Positions 1 through 9,717 of a DNA stretch of 64,000 bases are shown piece by piece (the stretch's first letter is position 1; each line of letters starts with the position of its first letter). Below the pieces are notes generated by a model that was not told where the DNA came from, searched no databases, and worked only from the letters and a program-made list of their open reading frames with translations. The position numbers and the translations under genes were made by a program. Origin of the DNA: CAYLPJ01 sp964385465 (GTDB lineage Bacteria; Planctomycetota; Phycisphaerae; SM23-33); the NCBI GenBank assembly GCA_964385465.1, contig CAYLPJ010000015.1, positions 1 to 64,000 of the forward strand, written 5' to 3'.

Positions 1-147
1 CGCCGTTGGCGAAGAAAAGCGGCGTCGTTGCCGCCGCACTCCACATTTGGCGGCGTGGGCCTCGGGAGTGCGATGGCGGGGGTGCCGACTCGACGCGGCG
101 CGCGGGGCCCCCTTCGGCGGGCGACGGTCGCCAGGGCCGGGAGGGTG

Positions 148-3100
148 CTACTGTTCCGCGGCGAAGCGGAAGGCGTCGAGCGTGATGAAGTGCCAGCCCT
201 TCGCCGTGGTGTTGACGACGTAGACCGCGTGCACGCCGGCGACGTCCCCCACGGTCTCGGCATGGACGGGACCGGCCTCGCCCAGCTTGACGGCCGCGAC
301 GGTCGGGCCGTCGGGGGCATCGAGGCGGAAGGCCAGCGTGACGGGGAAGTCACCCCGCCCGGCGGGTCGGCCGGTGGCCTCGACGGTCAGCCGCCCCACC
401 CCCTTGCCGAAGTCGATCCGGCGATACGCCAGCCACGCCCCGCTGACGCCCAGCGCCCGCTGCCGCAGCCCGCGGATCGTGCCCCCGCGGCAGTCGCGGT
501 CGCCGATCTGCCCGGACTGGGCATCGAAGGTGATGGCGGGGATTCGCCGCGTCGCTTCGCGCGCATCCGGCCGGGGGGCGGTGTCGGCCGGCGCGGCGGC
601 GGGGTACAGGTAGCGTGTGGGCACGCGCCGGCGGTCGAGGCTGAACGACTCGACGTTCAGGCTGCACGCCGGGTGGGGATGGGTACTGTAGAAGTCCAGC
701 CGCACGTCGTACCGCCGCCCGGCCTGCATGGGGATCGGCGCGCTCTGCCACCGCCTGGAGCACTCGTTCCAGCCGAAGATGCGCTGCCGCCCGTCGACCC
801 ACAGCCGCACGCCCCCGCGGGCGTAGACGGAGAACGTGAACGCCTCGGTCAGCGGGGCCTCGAACTCGCCGGTCCACCGGACGGCGAACGGCTCGGCGGC
901 CCCGGCCCGGCGGCCGACCGGCCCGACGCCCTTGGACCAGTCGTAGACGGGCCCGGCGTGGAAGCCGTCGAGGACGGGGTCGTTTCCCGGCCGGCGTCGC
1001 GGCGAGCCGTGCCACACCTGCTCGTCGACGCCCGCGGCGGCGGGTTCTCCGGCAGGCTCACGGCCGCAGTGGTACGCGGCCCGCAAGCCCTTGCCCTCGG
1101 CGGCGGCGTGGGGCGGGGCGTCCGCGACGGCGACGGTTTCGCGGAGGCGGTCCCAGCCGTTCCATCCGGAGACGGTGTAGACGGGCACGCTGTTTCGCCC
1201 CTGGACGAACCACAGCACCGTGCCGTCGTCGGCCTGGATCACGCGTCCGCCGGCGGCGTTGTCGGAGGTGGTGATCGCCTCGGTGCCGTCGGGCGTCCGC
1301 CACCAGTAGTAGACGCGGTCGGGCAGGCCGTCGTCGGCGCGGGCGTCGAGGAAGCTGCCGGCGAAGAGCCCGTCGGTGGTCCACGCGCCGGCGAGCGTCT
1401 CGACGCGGTCGGCGACGACGATCGCGTCGCCGGCCTCGCCGATGATCCCGTCGGGCACGTGCAGGCGCCCCGGCGGCGTCGTGTGCGGGTTGGCGCCGAG
1501 CCCGCCGCCGATGGCGTGCCTGCCGGCCTTGAAGCGGAGCCGCCCGTCCGGGCTCCAGCCCAGCACGCGGCTGACGGAGGCCCAGTGCGTCGGCCAGGTC
1601 TCGCCGTGACGTTCGTCCCCGGTGTTGTAGTGGGCGTAGTACGCCCCCGAGCGGCCCTGATAGACGCCCCGACCCCGGCTGCCGGTCCGCCCCTCGCAGG
1701 GCGCCGCGGCCGCGACGCGACGGAGACCCGGCTCGTCGCCGATCGGGTAGACGGGCAGGCCGTCAGTCCACGTCGGCCTGGTGGCGAGCACCTGGAAGAC
1801 GCGCCCGCCGCCGGGGGCTTCGACGTCCGTTCCGGCCAGCGCGGTGAAGTCGTCGGCCACCCACGTCCCGCCGGGGAGGTCGCGGCCGTCGGCAAAGGTG
1901 AACTCCCCCGGCTGGGCCCGGCCGTCGCCGTCGGCGTCGAGCCAGCGGAACGTCCCCGCCGAGCCGTCGCGGCCCGCGAGGCGTTTTGCCCGCTGAAGCT
2001 CCTTGCCCCGCCCGAGCACGGTCACGGCTCGCAGCCGCCCGTCGGCGTGGGCGAGCACCTGCGGCCCTCGCGTGGCGACGAGGTACCGCCTCCCGTCGCG
2101 GTAGAGCACGCGCCAGCGTCCGGCGTGCCCGGGAACGGACCGGACGAGCCCGTCGGCGAGCTCCTCGATATGATGGTTCTCCAGCACCCGCCAGGTGCCC
2201 GCGTCGTAGTCCATTTCCGCCAGCGTCAGCGTCGGCCCGGGGTTGAACCAGACCTTCGACGGATCGCGGGGGTCCGGCTCGCCCCAGGCGTAATAGGGCT
2301 GGCCCCCGTACCACTCGCCGAGCAGTTCGCCCTCGGCGTCGAACCGCGCCACCCGCCGCGGGGGCGCGTGCGGCTCGGCCACGAGGACCCCCCCGCCGGG
2401 GGCGGCGGTGACGTCGGTCACGTCGCGGAAGTCCGTCGGAACGTACGGGCCGTCCCGCCGGCCGCCGCGCCGGCCGTAGGCCGCCTTGAGCTTCCCGTCG
2501 GGGCCGAATCGCTTGATCTGCCGGCCGGGGGCGCGCTCGGCGACGAGCAGGTCCCCGCAGGTCGTCACGGCCAGCCGGCGCGGGTTGGTCAGGCCGTCGG
2601 CGATGACCACGCGGCGGGCGCCGTCGGACGCCACGGCCAGCACGCGGTCGCCGGAGATCGCGTAGACCTCCCCGCGTTGCCCGACGGCCAGCCCGGTCGG
2701 CGAGGGCAGCGGGACCTCCGCGGCGACCGACCCGTTGTCGGGATCGAGCCAGCGGACGACGCCCTTCTCGCGGAAGCTGACCACGACGGTCTCGCCGCGG
2801 GCGGCGAGATCCGCGCCGGCGACCTCCTCGCCGTGGCTGTAGATGAAGTATGTCGGCCCGCCGTCGCTCTTGCGCTTCTTGCCGGCCGGCAGGACGTCCC
2901 ACGTCGCCACCCGCTCGCCGGCGTTGGCGTCGATGACCTGCACGTAGCCGTTCTGCTGGAGCATGTACAGCCGCCCCCGCCCGTCGGCGGCCAGCGACGC
3001 GCCGCCCTGGTAGCGCCCGGTGGTCACGTCCCCGCGGCCGCGCGTCCACTGCCGGACGCGCCCGTCGAGGGACTGCTTCAGCAGCACCGGCGCGGTCTCG

Positions 3101-3567
3101 GTGATCTGCGCCGCGACGAACATCGCATTGCCGTCGGCGGCCACCGACGCCGCCCCGCCGTGGTTGCCCACCCACCGGTCGTACGGCGCCGAGCCGGGAT
3201 TGATCCCCAGGCTGGTCACGTAGCGCGCGGTGAAGCCCGGCGTCCGCAGCAGGCGGATTTCGTACTCCCCCGGTGCGACGGGCCGGCCCGCGCGGTCCAG
3301 GCCGTCCCAGCCGAGCGTCAGCGGCCCGGCCTGGCGGGGCTCCCCGCGGAGCAGCTCGCGGACGAGCACGCCGTCGGCGTCATACACCCCGGCCGAGCAG
3401 CGGCCCGGTTTCGGCACCGTGAACCGCGCCCGGAAGGGCGCCTCGTCGGCGCCCGCCGTGCCCGCGGCCACCAGCACCGCCAGGGCGATTCCGGCAAGGG
3501 TCCGGCGGCGGGGGCTCGCGGCGCCCCGCCGCAGCCGGCCCCCGGCGGCCATGGCCCGGGGACTCAT
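148..3567 (-). CDS. Secreted NHL-type beta-propeller protein with PA14-like domain
   Basis: A 1139-aa protein with an Arg-rich N-terminus and a hydrophobic stretch ending near residue 40, read as a signal peptide. Residues about 45-115 resemble the FlgD-type Ig fold (VLVRELLRG, then GLDRAGRPVAPGEYEIRL). Repeated short strands with GxVYAISGD- or DLLVAERAPG-like segments follow, as in NHL/SMP-30 propellers, and an EF-hand-like loop (DADGDGRAQPGEF) lies near residue 540. Residues about 825-985 look like a PA14 domain (FTFSVYARGGVRLWVDG), and the C-terminus ends in a small beta-sandwich-like module. No catalytic motif was recognised. The start overlaps the stop of the upstream gene by 3 bases (ATGA), so the two are co-transcribed. 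Likely an extracellular or periplasmic glycan-related protein; this role is inferred from the modules only. Confidence 0.8.
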   Translation of the reverse strand: MSPRAMAAGGRLRRGAASPRRRTLAGIALAVLVAAGTAGADEAPFRARFTVPKPGRCSAGVYDADGVLVRELLRGEPRQAGPLTLGWDGLDRAGRPVAPGEYEIRLLRTPGFTARYVTSLGINPGSAPYDRWVGNHGGAASVAADGNAMFVAAQITETAPVLLKQSLDGRVRQWTRGRGDVTTGRYQGGASLAADGRGRLYMLQQNGYVQVIDANAGERVATWDVLPAGKKRKSDGGPTYFIYSHGEEVAGADLAARGETVVVSFREKGVVRWLDPDNGSVAAEVPLPSPTGLAVGQRGEVYAISGDRVLAVASDGARRVVIADGLTNPRRLAVTTCGDLLVAERAPGRQIKRFGPDGKLKAAYGRRGGRRDGPYVPTDFRDVTDVTAAPGGGVLVAEPHAPPRRVARFDAEGELLGEWYGGQPYYAWGEPDPRDPSKVWFNPGPTLTLAEMDYDAGTWRVLENHHIEELADGLVRSVPGHAGRWRVLYRDGRRYLVATRGPQVLAHADGRLRAVTVLGRGKELQRAKRLAGRDGSAGTFRWLDADGDGRAQPGEFTFADGRDLPGGTWVADDFTALAGTDVEAPGGGRVFQVLATRPTWTDGLPVYPIGDEPGLRRVAAAAPCEGRTGSRGRGVYQGRSGAYYAHYNTGDERHGETWPTHWASVSRVLGWSPDGRLRFKAGRHAIGGGLGANPHTTPPGRLHVPDGIIGEAGDAIVVADRVETLAGAWTTDGLFAGSFLDARADDGLPDRVYYWWRTPDGTEAITTSDNAAGGRVIQADDGTVLWFVQGRNSVPVYTVSGWNGWDRLRETVAVADAPPHAAAEGKGLRAAYHCGREPAGEPAAAGVDEQVWHGSPRRRPGNDPVLDGFHAGPVYDWSKGVGPVGRRAGAAEPFAVRWTGEFEAPLTEAFTFSVYARGGVRLWVDGRQRIFGWNECSRRWQSAPIPMQAGRRYDVRLDFYSTHPHPACSLNVESFSLDRRRVPTRYLYPAAAPADTAPRPDAREATRRIPAITFDAQSGQIGDRDCRGGTIRGLRQRALGVSGAWLAYRRIDFGKGVGRLTVEATGRPAGRGDFPVTLAFRLDAPDGPTVAAVKLGEAGPVHAETVGDVAGVHAVYVVNTTAKGWHFITLDAFRFAAEQ

Positions 3568-6500
3568 TCGACCTCCGCCGTGCCCCAGTGCTGGGGCTCC
3601 AGGCGGCTCTCGTTGGGGATGTCATCGACCACGTTGGCCGAGAAGCCGTTGTTGCTCCAGTACGCCCGCGCCCCCGCCCGCGTGCCCTTGGCGTTACCGA
3701 AGATGTACCCCACGTCCATCCGCACCTTCGCGCCGCTGGTGGGCTTCCAGCCGAGCACCTTCAGCGGGATGGCCGCCACCGCCCGGAAGCCGCCGTCGGT
3801 CTTCTCGTAGTCCAGCGTCACGCGGTCGGTCGTCTCGATGCGGTCGAACGGCTCGGTGCCGGTCGGCGAACGCAGCACGATCCGCTCGCCGTCGAAGCCC
3901 GCCACCCGCGGGCGGTACACCACCGCCAGCGCCTTGCCGTCCCGCCGCGTGACCAGCACCCGCACGTCCCCGACGGCCGGCTTGGTCCGCTTGCTGTCGG
4001 CGGCGGGGTTCGTGGCGAACTGCACGTCCAGGCAGTTGCCCCCGCGGAAGAGGATGGTCTCCTCGGCCGTGGCATTGACCAGCGGGTGCGGCGTGGTCAC
4101 GTCGTAGCGGAGGTAGAGGTTGCCGCGGTCGTAGGCGGCGCGGACCTCGAACCCCCGCCCGCCCTCGAGCTCCTTGCCGACCGGCTCGGCCTCGTCGAGC
4201 TTCTTGCGCCCGCGCACGATGGTGAGCTGCTTGGCCTGACCGGTGGCCTCACGCCACTGCTCCAGGGCCTTGGCGGCCTTGGCGACGGCGGCGGGGGTAT
4301 GCTCGTAGGCCCCGCCGGCCAGCGGCTCGACGGTCTCGAGCCCGAGCACCTCCCAGACACGCGTGTCCTGCCCGCCGTGGACAACGAAGTACCGGTCCTT
4401 CCCGTCGAGCGTCAGCTTCACGAACGTGCCCCCCTGGCCCTCCGGCTGGCCCTGGTACGGGCCCCGCCCGAGCTGGACCCGCCCGTCCTTCAGCAGGGCC
4501 GCGGTGTACACGCCGCTCGTGTGGAACACGTGGTTGACGCCGAAGTAGGTCATGTGGGCGAGAAACTCCCCGGCGACGCCCATGCGGCTGGTCATCCCCC
4601 ACAGCCGCCCGGGGCCGACCGGCGGCAGGCCCAGCGCCCGCTTCCAGAAGACGATGTCCTCGTACATCCACAGGACCTCGCCATCCTGCGTCCGCCTGGC
4701 CAGCGTCCCGCCGTGCCCGCCGTAGGTGTAGACGAACCCGTCGTGGGCCGGCGCCTGCCCGACGCCGACCTTCTCGGCCTTGGCGAAGTCGTACACAGGC
4801 TGGCCGGCGTCGGTCGTCCGCACCGGGCGCAGGCGGCTGCCGTCGTTGAAGTACAGCGACAGGTCGCGGCCGAGCGAGACGACCACGTGGTGGGGCATCT
4901 CCCGCGGCAGGCGCGTGACCTCCGACCACTGCACGCACTGGTCGTCGTTGGTGTCCTGCCAGAGGCAGTCGCCCTCGCGGAAGTTCAGCTCCCGCTCGTC
5001 CACCGCCGGGATGCCCGTCGCGCCCTGGAAGACCGCCAGGAACGGCTTGAACAGGTCCCCGTCGCGACGCATCACGATGTTCATCGTCGAGCGACGCGGG
5101 CGGTTGCGCCCGTACAGATACTGTCGGCCGTTCTCCGCCGTCAGCATCCGCGCCTGGTCCACGTACGCGCTGGGCCCGACCGACGGGACCATGTTCGGGG
5201 CCGTCTTCCGCCAGATCGTCGTCGTCGGGCGGGCCTCGTACTTCTTCCAGTCGATCCTCCACAGCACGTGATGGGCGAGGATCTCATCCGGCCGGGCCGG
5301 GTCGATATTGCCGTACGCGAAATACCCCGACGAACCGAAGAACTCGTCGACGTTCCTGCCGGTCTTCGCGTCCCATACGCTGACGCGTTTGGGCCCGTCG
5401 GTGGTCTCGGCGACCCACAGCCGGCCGCGGGAGTCCAGGTCGATGCCCCCCGGCTGATACATCCCAGACGGGTCGTAGCGGCCCTTGGCGGGCCGGCCGC
5501 CGTCGCGGCCGATCGTGCGAAGCCGCTTGCCCTCGGCGCTGAAGACCTGCACCTGCTGGGCCTCCCCGGCGAGGGCGACGAAGATCTCCCCGCCCTTGGA
5601 GACCGCCAGGCCGCGCGGCTCGGCGAGCCCCTCGACGAGCGCGCCGGAGACCTTCCCGCCGGCGACCGCAAGCACGCGCCCGCCGCTGACCACCGCCAGC
5701 GACCCGTCCGGGCGCACGGCCACCCGGCCAGGCCGGGGGACCTTCCATTCCGCCGACAGCTTGCCGTCCAGCCCGTGCACGCGGATCACGCCCCGCCCGC
5801 CATAGGCCACGTAGATCCGCTCGCCGTCGCAGGCCAGGCCCGTCACCGCGTTGGTTTCTTCGGTCCCGCCGTCCGGGGGCAGCAGCGCCTCGACGCCCGG
5901 GCGGAAACTCAGCGGGCGCGAGTCCGCGAGGTTCAGCACCTTCACACCCGGCGTCGCCGACCAGCCGTGCCCGCCGGCGACGAACAGCCGCTTGCCGTCG
6001 GTCGCCAGGTGCTCGGCCGTGCGCTTCGAGCCCCATTTCTTCTTGCCCGCCAGGTCCGTGCGGATGAGCCCCCAGCCGTACTCGCAGGAGTCCCATGCCA
6101 GGATCATGCCCTTCTTGAAGCCCAGCACCGTCGACGGCCGGCCGTGGTCGCCCCCCCAGCCGCCGGTGTTGTCGTCGGTCGGGTACGGGGGCTGCCCGGA
6201 GTTGTGCACGCTGAAGCGGTACTTGACCTTGATCGGATCGTGCACGACGCCGGCCCAGCGGTACGTCCCGGCCGGGAGGGGCTTGCCCTTGGCGTCGAGC
6301 CCGTCCCACTGCTCGGTGTTGACGCCCTCGGGCCTGCGCTGCTGGGCGACGAGGATCCGCGCCGAGCGGTTCTCGGCGTCGAAGAGCTGGACGGTGCACT
6401 CGCCCTCGCGGGGCATCTCGTAGCGGAAGCTCAGCGGCAGCGGGCGCTCCGGCGGAAGGTCGGCCTCGACCCACTCCCGCGGGATGTTGCCCTTCGGCGA

Positions 6501-7313
6501 GAACCGAAGCGTGCCCCAGCAGTTGGCCTGCTGGAACGGGAAGCCCGGCTCGGACATGACGTTGTAGGCCCAGGACGCCCCGCCGGCGGTCTTGAGCCCG
6601 TCGGGGCGGCCCCAGAACACGGCCGTCGAGCAGGCGAGGGTGTCCTCGGCCTTGGGCGTTCGCTCCATGGCGAACGTCTTCCAGGGGATGCGGTACTCGA
6701 ACGTGAAGCTCAGGCCGTCGTCGCCCTTCTTGTAGGCGGCGTCGAAGTGCTCGGAGGGGATGTGCCCGTTCTCGTGCAGGTCGGGGCGGACGGGCTTGGT
6801 GAAGCCCATGCCGCGGAACATCGCCAGCGACGGCTCCTTGCGGTCGGTGAAGTACCACAGCATCATCGTGGCGACGGGCGAGACGTGCTTGTGCTCGTCC
6901 TTGAAGCTGCTGTACGGCAGCGGCTGCGTGTCGTCGGGGTCCCGGCTGAAGAAGATCTGGCAGACGTCGGCGTCCCACGCCCGAGACGGCTTGGTCAGCG
7001 GGTCGTGGCGGTTCATCATCGGCGAGCTGTCGCGGACCATCCCGGCGATGTACAGCGCCTCGGCGTCGTACATCATCGCCAGCTTCGCGCTCTGGGTCTG
7101 CCGGGTCTCCGGGACGACGTAGTGCTCGACCGCGCCGGAGAGGTCCCAGTCCCCCAGCGAGCCGTCGACCGTCACCTCCCCAGCGGGGACGACGTACAGC
7201 TCCTTGTGGCTGCCCCGCCCCCCCCCGCCGACGGCCCGGCCGCCCGCCGCCAGAACCGCCAGAACGCCCAACGCCGCCAACCATCGTCCACCGTGCATGG
7301 CTCGCACCTTCAT
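3564..7313 (-). CDS. Secreted beta-propeller protein flanked by two CBM9/DOMON-like domains
   Basis: A 1249-aa protein with an N-terminal signal peptide (hydrophobic, about residues 10-28). Residues about 38-275 match the family-9 carbohydrate-binding (CBM9/DOMON) style: DGSLGDWD, then MMYDAEALYIAGMVRD. A FlgD-like Ig module (GLDAKGKPLPAGTYRW) follows, then an NHL-type propeller over roughly residues 380-1000. A second CBM9-like domain closes the protein (NLYLRYDVTTPHPL, then VAAIPLKVLG). Its architecture parallels the next gene, with which it forms a two-gene overlapping unit. Met6 is an alternative start. The double CBM9 arrangement suggests binding to polysaccharide; no enzyme active site was seen. 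Confidence 0.8.
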   Translation of the reverse strand: MKVRAMHGGRWLAALGVLAVLAAGGRAVGGGGRGSHKELYVVPAGEVTVDGSLGDWDLSGAVEHYVVPETRQTQSAKLAMMYDAEALYIAGMVRDSSPMMNRHDPLTKPSRAWDADVCQIFFSRDPDDTQPLPYSSFKDEHKHVSPVATMMLWYFTDRKEPSLAMFRGMGFTKPVRPDLHENGHIPSEHFDAAYKKGDDGLSFTFEYRIPWKTFAMERTPKAEDTLACSTAVFWGRPDGLKTAGGASWAYNVMSEPGFPFQQANCWGTLRFSPKGNIPREWVEADLPPERPLPLSFRYEMPREGECTVQLFDAENRSARILVAQQRRPEGVNTEQWDGLDAKGKPLPAGTYRWAGVVHDPIKVKYRFSVHNSGQPPYPTDDNTGGWGGDHGRPSTVLGFKKGMILAWDSCEYGWGLIRTDLAGKKKWGSKRTAEHLATDGKRLFVAGGHGWSATPGVKVLNLADSRPLSFRPGVEALLPPDGGTEETNAVTGLACDGERIYVAYGGRGVIRVHGLDGKLSAEWKVPRPGRVAVRPDGSLAVVSGGRVLAVAGGKVSGALVEGLAEPRGLAVSKGGEIFVALAGEAQQVQVFSAEGKRLRTIGRDGGRPAKGRYDPSGMYQPGGIDLDSRGRLWVAETTDGPKRVSVWDAKTGRNVDEFFGSSGYFAYGNIDPARPDEILAHHVLWRIDWKKYEARPTTTIWRKTAPNMVPSVGPSAYVDQARMLTAENGRQYLYGRNRPRRSTMNIVMRRDGDLFKPFLAVFQGATGIPAVDERELNFREGDCLWQDTNDDQCVQWSEVTRLPREMPHHVVVSLGRDLSLYFNDGSRLRPVRTTDAGQPVYDFAKAEKVGVGQAPAHDGFVYTYGGHGGTLARRTQDGEVLWMYEDIVFWKRALGLPPVGPGRLWGMTSRMGVAGEFLAHMTYFGVNHVFHTSGVYTAALLKDGRVQLGRGPYQGQPEGQGGTFVKLTLDGKDRYFVVHGGQDTRVWEVLGLETVEPLAGGAYEHTPAAVAKAAKALEQWREATGQAKQLTIVRGRKKLDEAEPVGKELEGGRGFEVRAAYDRGNLYLRYDVTTPHPLVNATAEETILFRGGNCLDVQFATNPAADSKRTKPAVGDVRVLVTRRDGKALAVVYRPRVAGFDGERIVLRSPTGTEPFDRIETTDRVTLDYEKTDGGFRAVAAIPLKVLGWKPTSGAKVRMDVGYIFGNAKGTRAGARAYWSNNGFSANVVDDIPNESRLEPQHWGTAEVE

Positions 7314-7368
7314 CTGTTGTCGGGGGGGAGGTCACCTCACACATCACCGGCGGCCGCGCCGGCCCGAA

Positions 7369-7442
<74 letters not shown>

Positions 7443-7458
7443 GTGTGGCGGAGCATTG

Positions 7459-7487
7459 ATTGTGGCGTTCCGGGGGTCGGCTGGCAA
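7459..7487 (-). promoter_or_regulatory. Sigma70-type promoter of tRNA-Arg
   Basis: On the minus strand TTGCCA (7482-7487) is followed after 17 bases by CACAAT (7459-7464). Initiation about 7 bases downstream would leave a leader of about 10 nt before the tRNA 5' end at 7442. Spacing and both hexamers fit the housekeeping consensus. Confidence 0.7.
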
Positions 7488-7715
7488 GCGGATTCCGGGC
7501 GGGCGCCGAAGCTCTCTCACTCGCCGCGGGCGCCGCGGCCCGCCCATGACAAGGCCCCGTCCATCCTTTGCCGGGACGGAAAACCTGGCGACGCGGCCGG
7601 GGTGGTTGCATGGGGGGCGCTATCGTGGGAACATGAAGGCGGGCCGTGGCGGCCGCGTGGTCGCCACGCGAGCGGCCCCGCGAACGAAGCCGAGATTTAG
7701 GATCGGGAGTCAGGC

Positions 7716-8018
7716 ATGTTCGAAACGATCGACAGGGTCCTGCTGGCCGGGTTGGGCGCGATGTCCATGACCCGCGAGCGGGCGGAGCGGATTTTCGACG
7801 AGTTCGTCAGCAAGGGCCAGGAAGCCCGCGGCGACAAGAGCGGGTTCGTCAAGGAGATGATGGACAGCGCCGACCGGACGCGTGCGGAGCTGGAGCGGAT
7901 CGTGCGCGAGCAGGTCCACGCCGTGGTGGACACGCTGGAGCTGGCCACGAAGGAGGATCTCCAGAGCGTCGAGGCGAAGCTGGACAAGATCGAGAAGCAG
8001 CTCAAGAAGGGGCAGTAA
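7716..8018 (+). CDS. Phasin-like (PhaF/PhaI-type) coiled-coil protein
   Basis: A 100-aa protein, mostly amphipathic helix: a short hydrophobic N-terminus (MFETIDRVLLAGLGAM), then charged heptads to a Lys-rich end. The layout (LAGLGAMSMTRERAERIFDEFV, an E/K-rich middle, a KLDKIEKQL tail) is that of the small phasin/PhaI-like proteins often annotated as polyhydroxyalkanoate granule or synthesis-regulator proteins. The start follows a GGGAG-like ribosome site. Four bases separate it from the downstream UbiB-family gene, suggesting co-expression. No PHA synthase is in the window, so a granule role is unproven; a general membrane- or lipid-associated helper is equally possible. Confidence 0.75.
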   Translation: MFETIDRVLLAGLGAMSMTRERAERIFDEFVSKGQEARGDKSGFVKEMMDSADRTRAELERIVREQVHAVVDTLELATKEDLQSVEAKLDKIEKQLKKGQ

Positions 8019-8021
8019 CCC

Positions 8022-9710
8022 TTGTGGCCCGGGCGGTCGGGGCTGAAACGAACCGTCGAGCACGTGCGGCGGTATCGCCATATCGTCGGCGTGCTGATGA
8101 AGTACGGCTTCGAGGAGATGGGCGGCTCGTTCGGCCGGCTGTCGGTGCGGGCCCGGCCGGGGGGTGGTTCGCGCGCCGACAGCGCCGTCCGCCGCCGCTC
8201 GCGCCCGGTGCGCGTGCGGATGGCGCTTCAGGAGTTGGGCCCGACGTTCATCAAGCTGGGCCAGCTCTTGAGCACCCGCCCGGACATCGTCCCGCCGGAG
8301 TACGTCGAGGAGCTGGAGCAGCTTCAGGACCGGGTGGCCCCGGAGCGATTTGACGCCGTCCGCGCCGAGATCGAGAGCGAACTCGGGGGCAAGCTGGAGG
8401 AGGTATTCGAGCGGTTCGACCCGGTGCCGTTGGCGGCCGGCAGCATCGCACAGGTCCACCGGGCCCGCACGCACGACGGTCGTGAGGTCGTCGTCAAGGC
8501 CCGCCGGCCCGGCATCGTCCAGACAATGCTCACCGAGTGCGAGATCCTCGAGAGCCTCAGCGGGCTGTACAAGACGTTCTTCGCCGACGAGGACCTGATC
8601 GACCCCGAGCGGATGGTCAAGGAGTTCACGGCCGCGCTGGTCCGCGAGGTGGACCTGGACATCGAACGGCGAAACCAGCAGCGGTTCCTCCGCGCGTTCG
8701 GCAACGACGAGACGGTCCGCATTCCGGAAGTGCTCGCAGACTACTGCAGCGAGAGCGTGCTGACGATGGAGTACATCGACGGCATCCGCCCGGGCAACGG
8801 CGAGCGGATCGACGCGGCCGGCCTCGATCGCAAGCTCCTGGCCGCGCGGGGGGCGAACTTCGGCCTGCGGCAGATCTTCGAGTTGGGCTTCTTCCACTGC
8901 GACCCGCACCCGGGGAACTTCTTCTTCCTTGAGGGCAACGTGGTCGCGGCGATCGACTTCGGCCAGGTCGCCCGCCTGACGGGCCAGGACCGGCTTCTGC
9001 TGCGCAAGCTGGCGCTGGCGATCCTGGACCGCGACGTGCCCCGCATGGCTGCGGTGGCCCAGCGGTGGGAGATGCTGGCGGAGACGCCCAGCCGCCAGGA
9101 GCTGGTCCGCGACGCCGAGGCGATGCTGGAGGAATACTGGCACGTGCCGCTGAAGGACATCTCGTTCCGACGTACGATCGCCGACGGGTTCCGGCTGATC
9201 CGCAAACACCGGATCCGCCCGCCGGCGGAGTTCACGATGATGCTCAAGAGCATGATGACGATCGAGTCGTTCGCGCGCTCGCTGGACCCGAGCTTCGACG
9301 TCGTCGAGCACCTTCGCCCGTACGCCCGCCGGCTGCACCTCCAGCAGCTCGACCCCCGGCGCGTCCTGCGGGACGTCCGCCGCGGCCTGCGGGACGCCGG
9401 GGAGTTCTTCGCCGGCCTGCCCGAGGACGTCAACGCGCTGGTGGCCAAGTTCCGCGAGGGCAAGTTCCAGCTCCGCATCCACCACGAGCACCTCGAGAAC
9501 CTCGCCCACACGCTGGACAAGAGCTCCAATCGCATCAGCTTCGCGCTGATCGCCGCGGCGCTGCTGGTCGGCTCCAGCCTGCTGGTCGGCCAGGACGGCA
9601 TGCTCCTGGGCATCCTGCGACTGGAGACCCTCGGCGTGCTCGGCTATGTCGCCGCGGCCGTGCTGGGGCTGTGGCTGGTCGCCGGCATCGTCCGCAGCCG
9701 CCGGCTGTGA
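8022..9710 (+). CDS. UbiB/ABC1 (ADCK) family atypical kinase
   Basis: A 562-aa protein with all UbiB hallmarks: KxGQ motif at K78-Q81 (FIKLGQLLSTRPD), Ala-rich nucleotide loop AAGSIAQVH (138-146) in place of the Gly-rich loop, Lys159 in VVVKARRPG, HCDPHPGN (292-299) and DFG (312-314). Two hydrophobic segments at the C-terminus (about 510-558) anchor it in the membrane, as in bacterial UbiB. Family members are ATPases supporting isoprenoid-quinone synthesis or lipid homeostasis; no quinone gene is adjacent, so the target is unknown. The start is TTG at 8022, 12 bases after AAGGGG. Clustered with a phasin-like gene upstream. Confidence 0.9.
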   Translation: MWPGRSGLKRTVEHVRRYRHIVGVLMKYGFEEMGGSFGRLSVRARPGGGSRADSAVRRRSRPVRVRMALQELGPTFIKLGQLLSTRPDIVPPEYVEELEQLQDRVAPERFDAVRAEIESELGGKLEEVFERFDPVPLAAGSIAQVHRARTHDGREVVVKARRPGIVQTMLTECEILESLSGLYKTFFADEDLIDPERMVKEFTAALVREVDLDIERRNQQRFLRAFGNDETVRIPEVLADYCSESVLTMEYIDGIRPGNGERIDAAGLDRKLLAARGANFGLRQIFELGFFHCDPHPGNFFFLEGNVVAAIDFGQVARLTGQDRLLLRKLALAILDRDVPRMAAVAQRWEMLAETPSRQELVRDAEAMLEEYWHVPLKDISFRRTIADGFRLIRKHRIRPPAEFTMMLKSMMTIESFARSLDPSFDVVEHLRPYARRLHLQQLDPRRVLRDVRRGLRDAGEFFAGLPEDVNALVAKFREGKFQLRIHHEHLENLAHTLDKSSNRISFALIAAALLVGSSLLVGQDGMLLGILRLETLGVLGYVAAAVLGLWLVAGIVRSRRL

Positions 9711-9717
9711 GGCCGCA

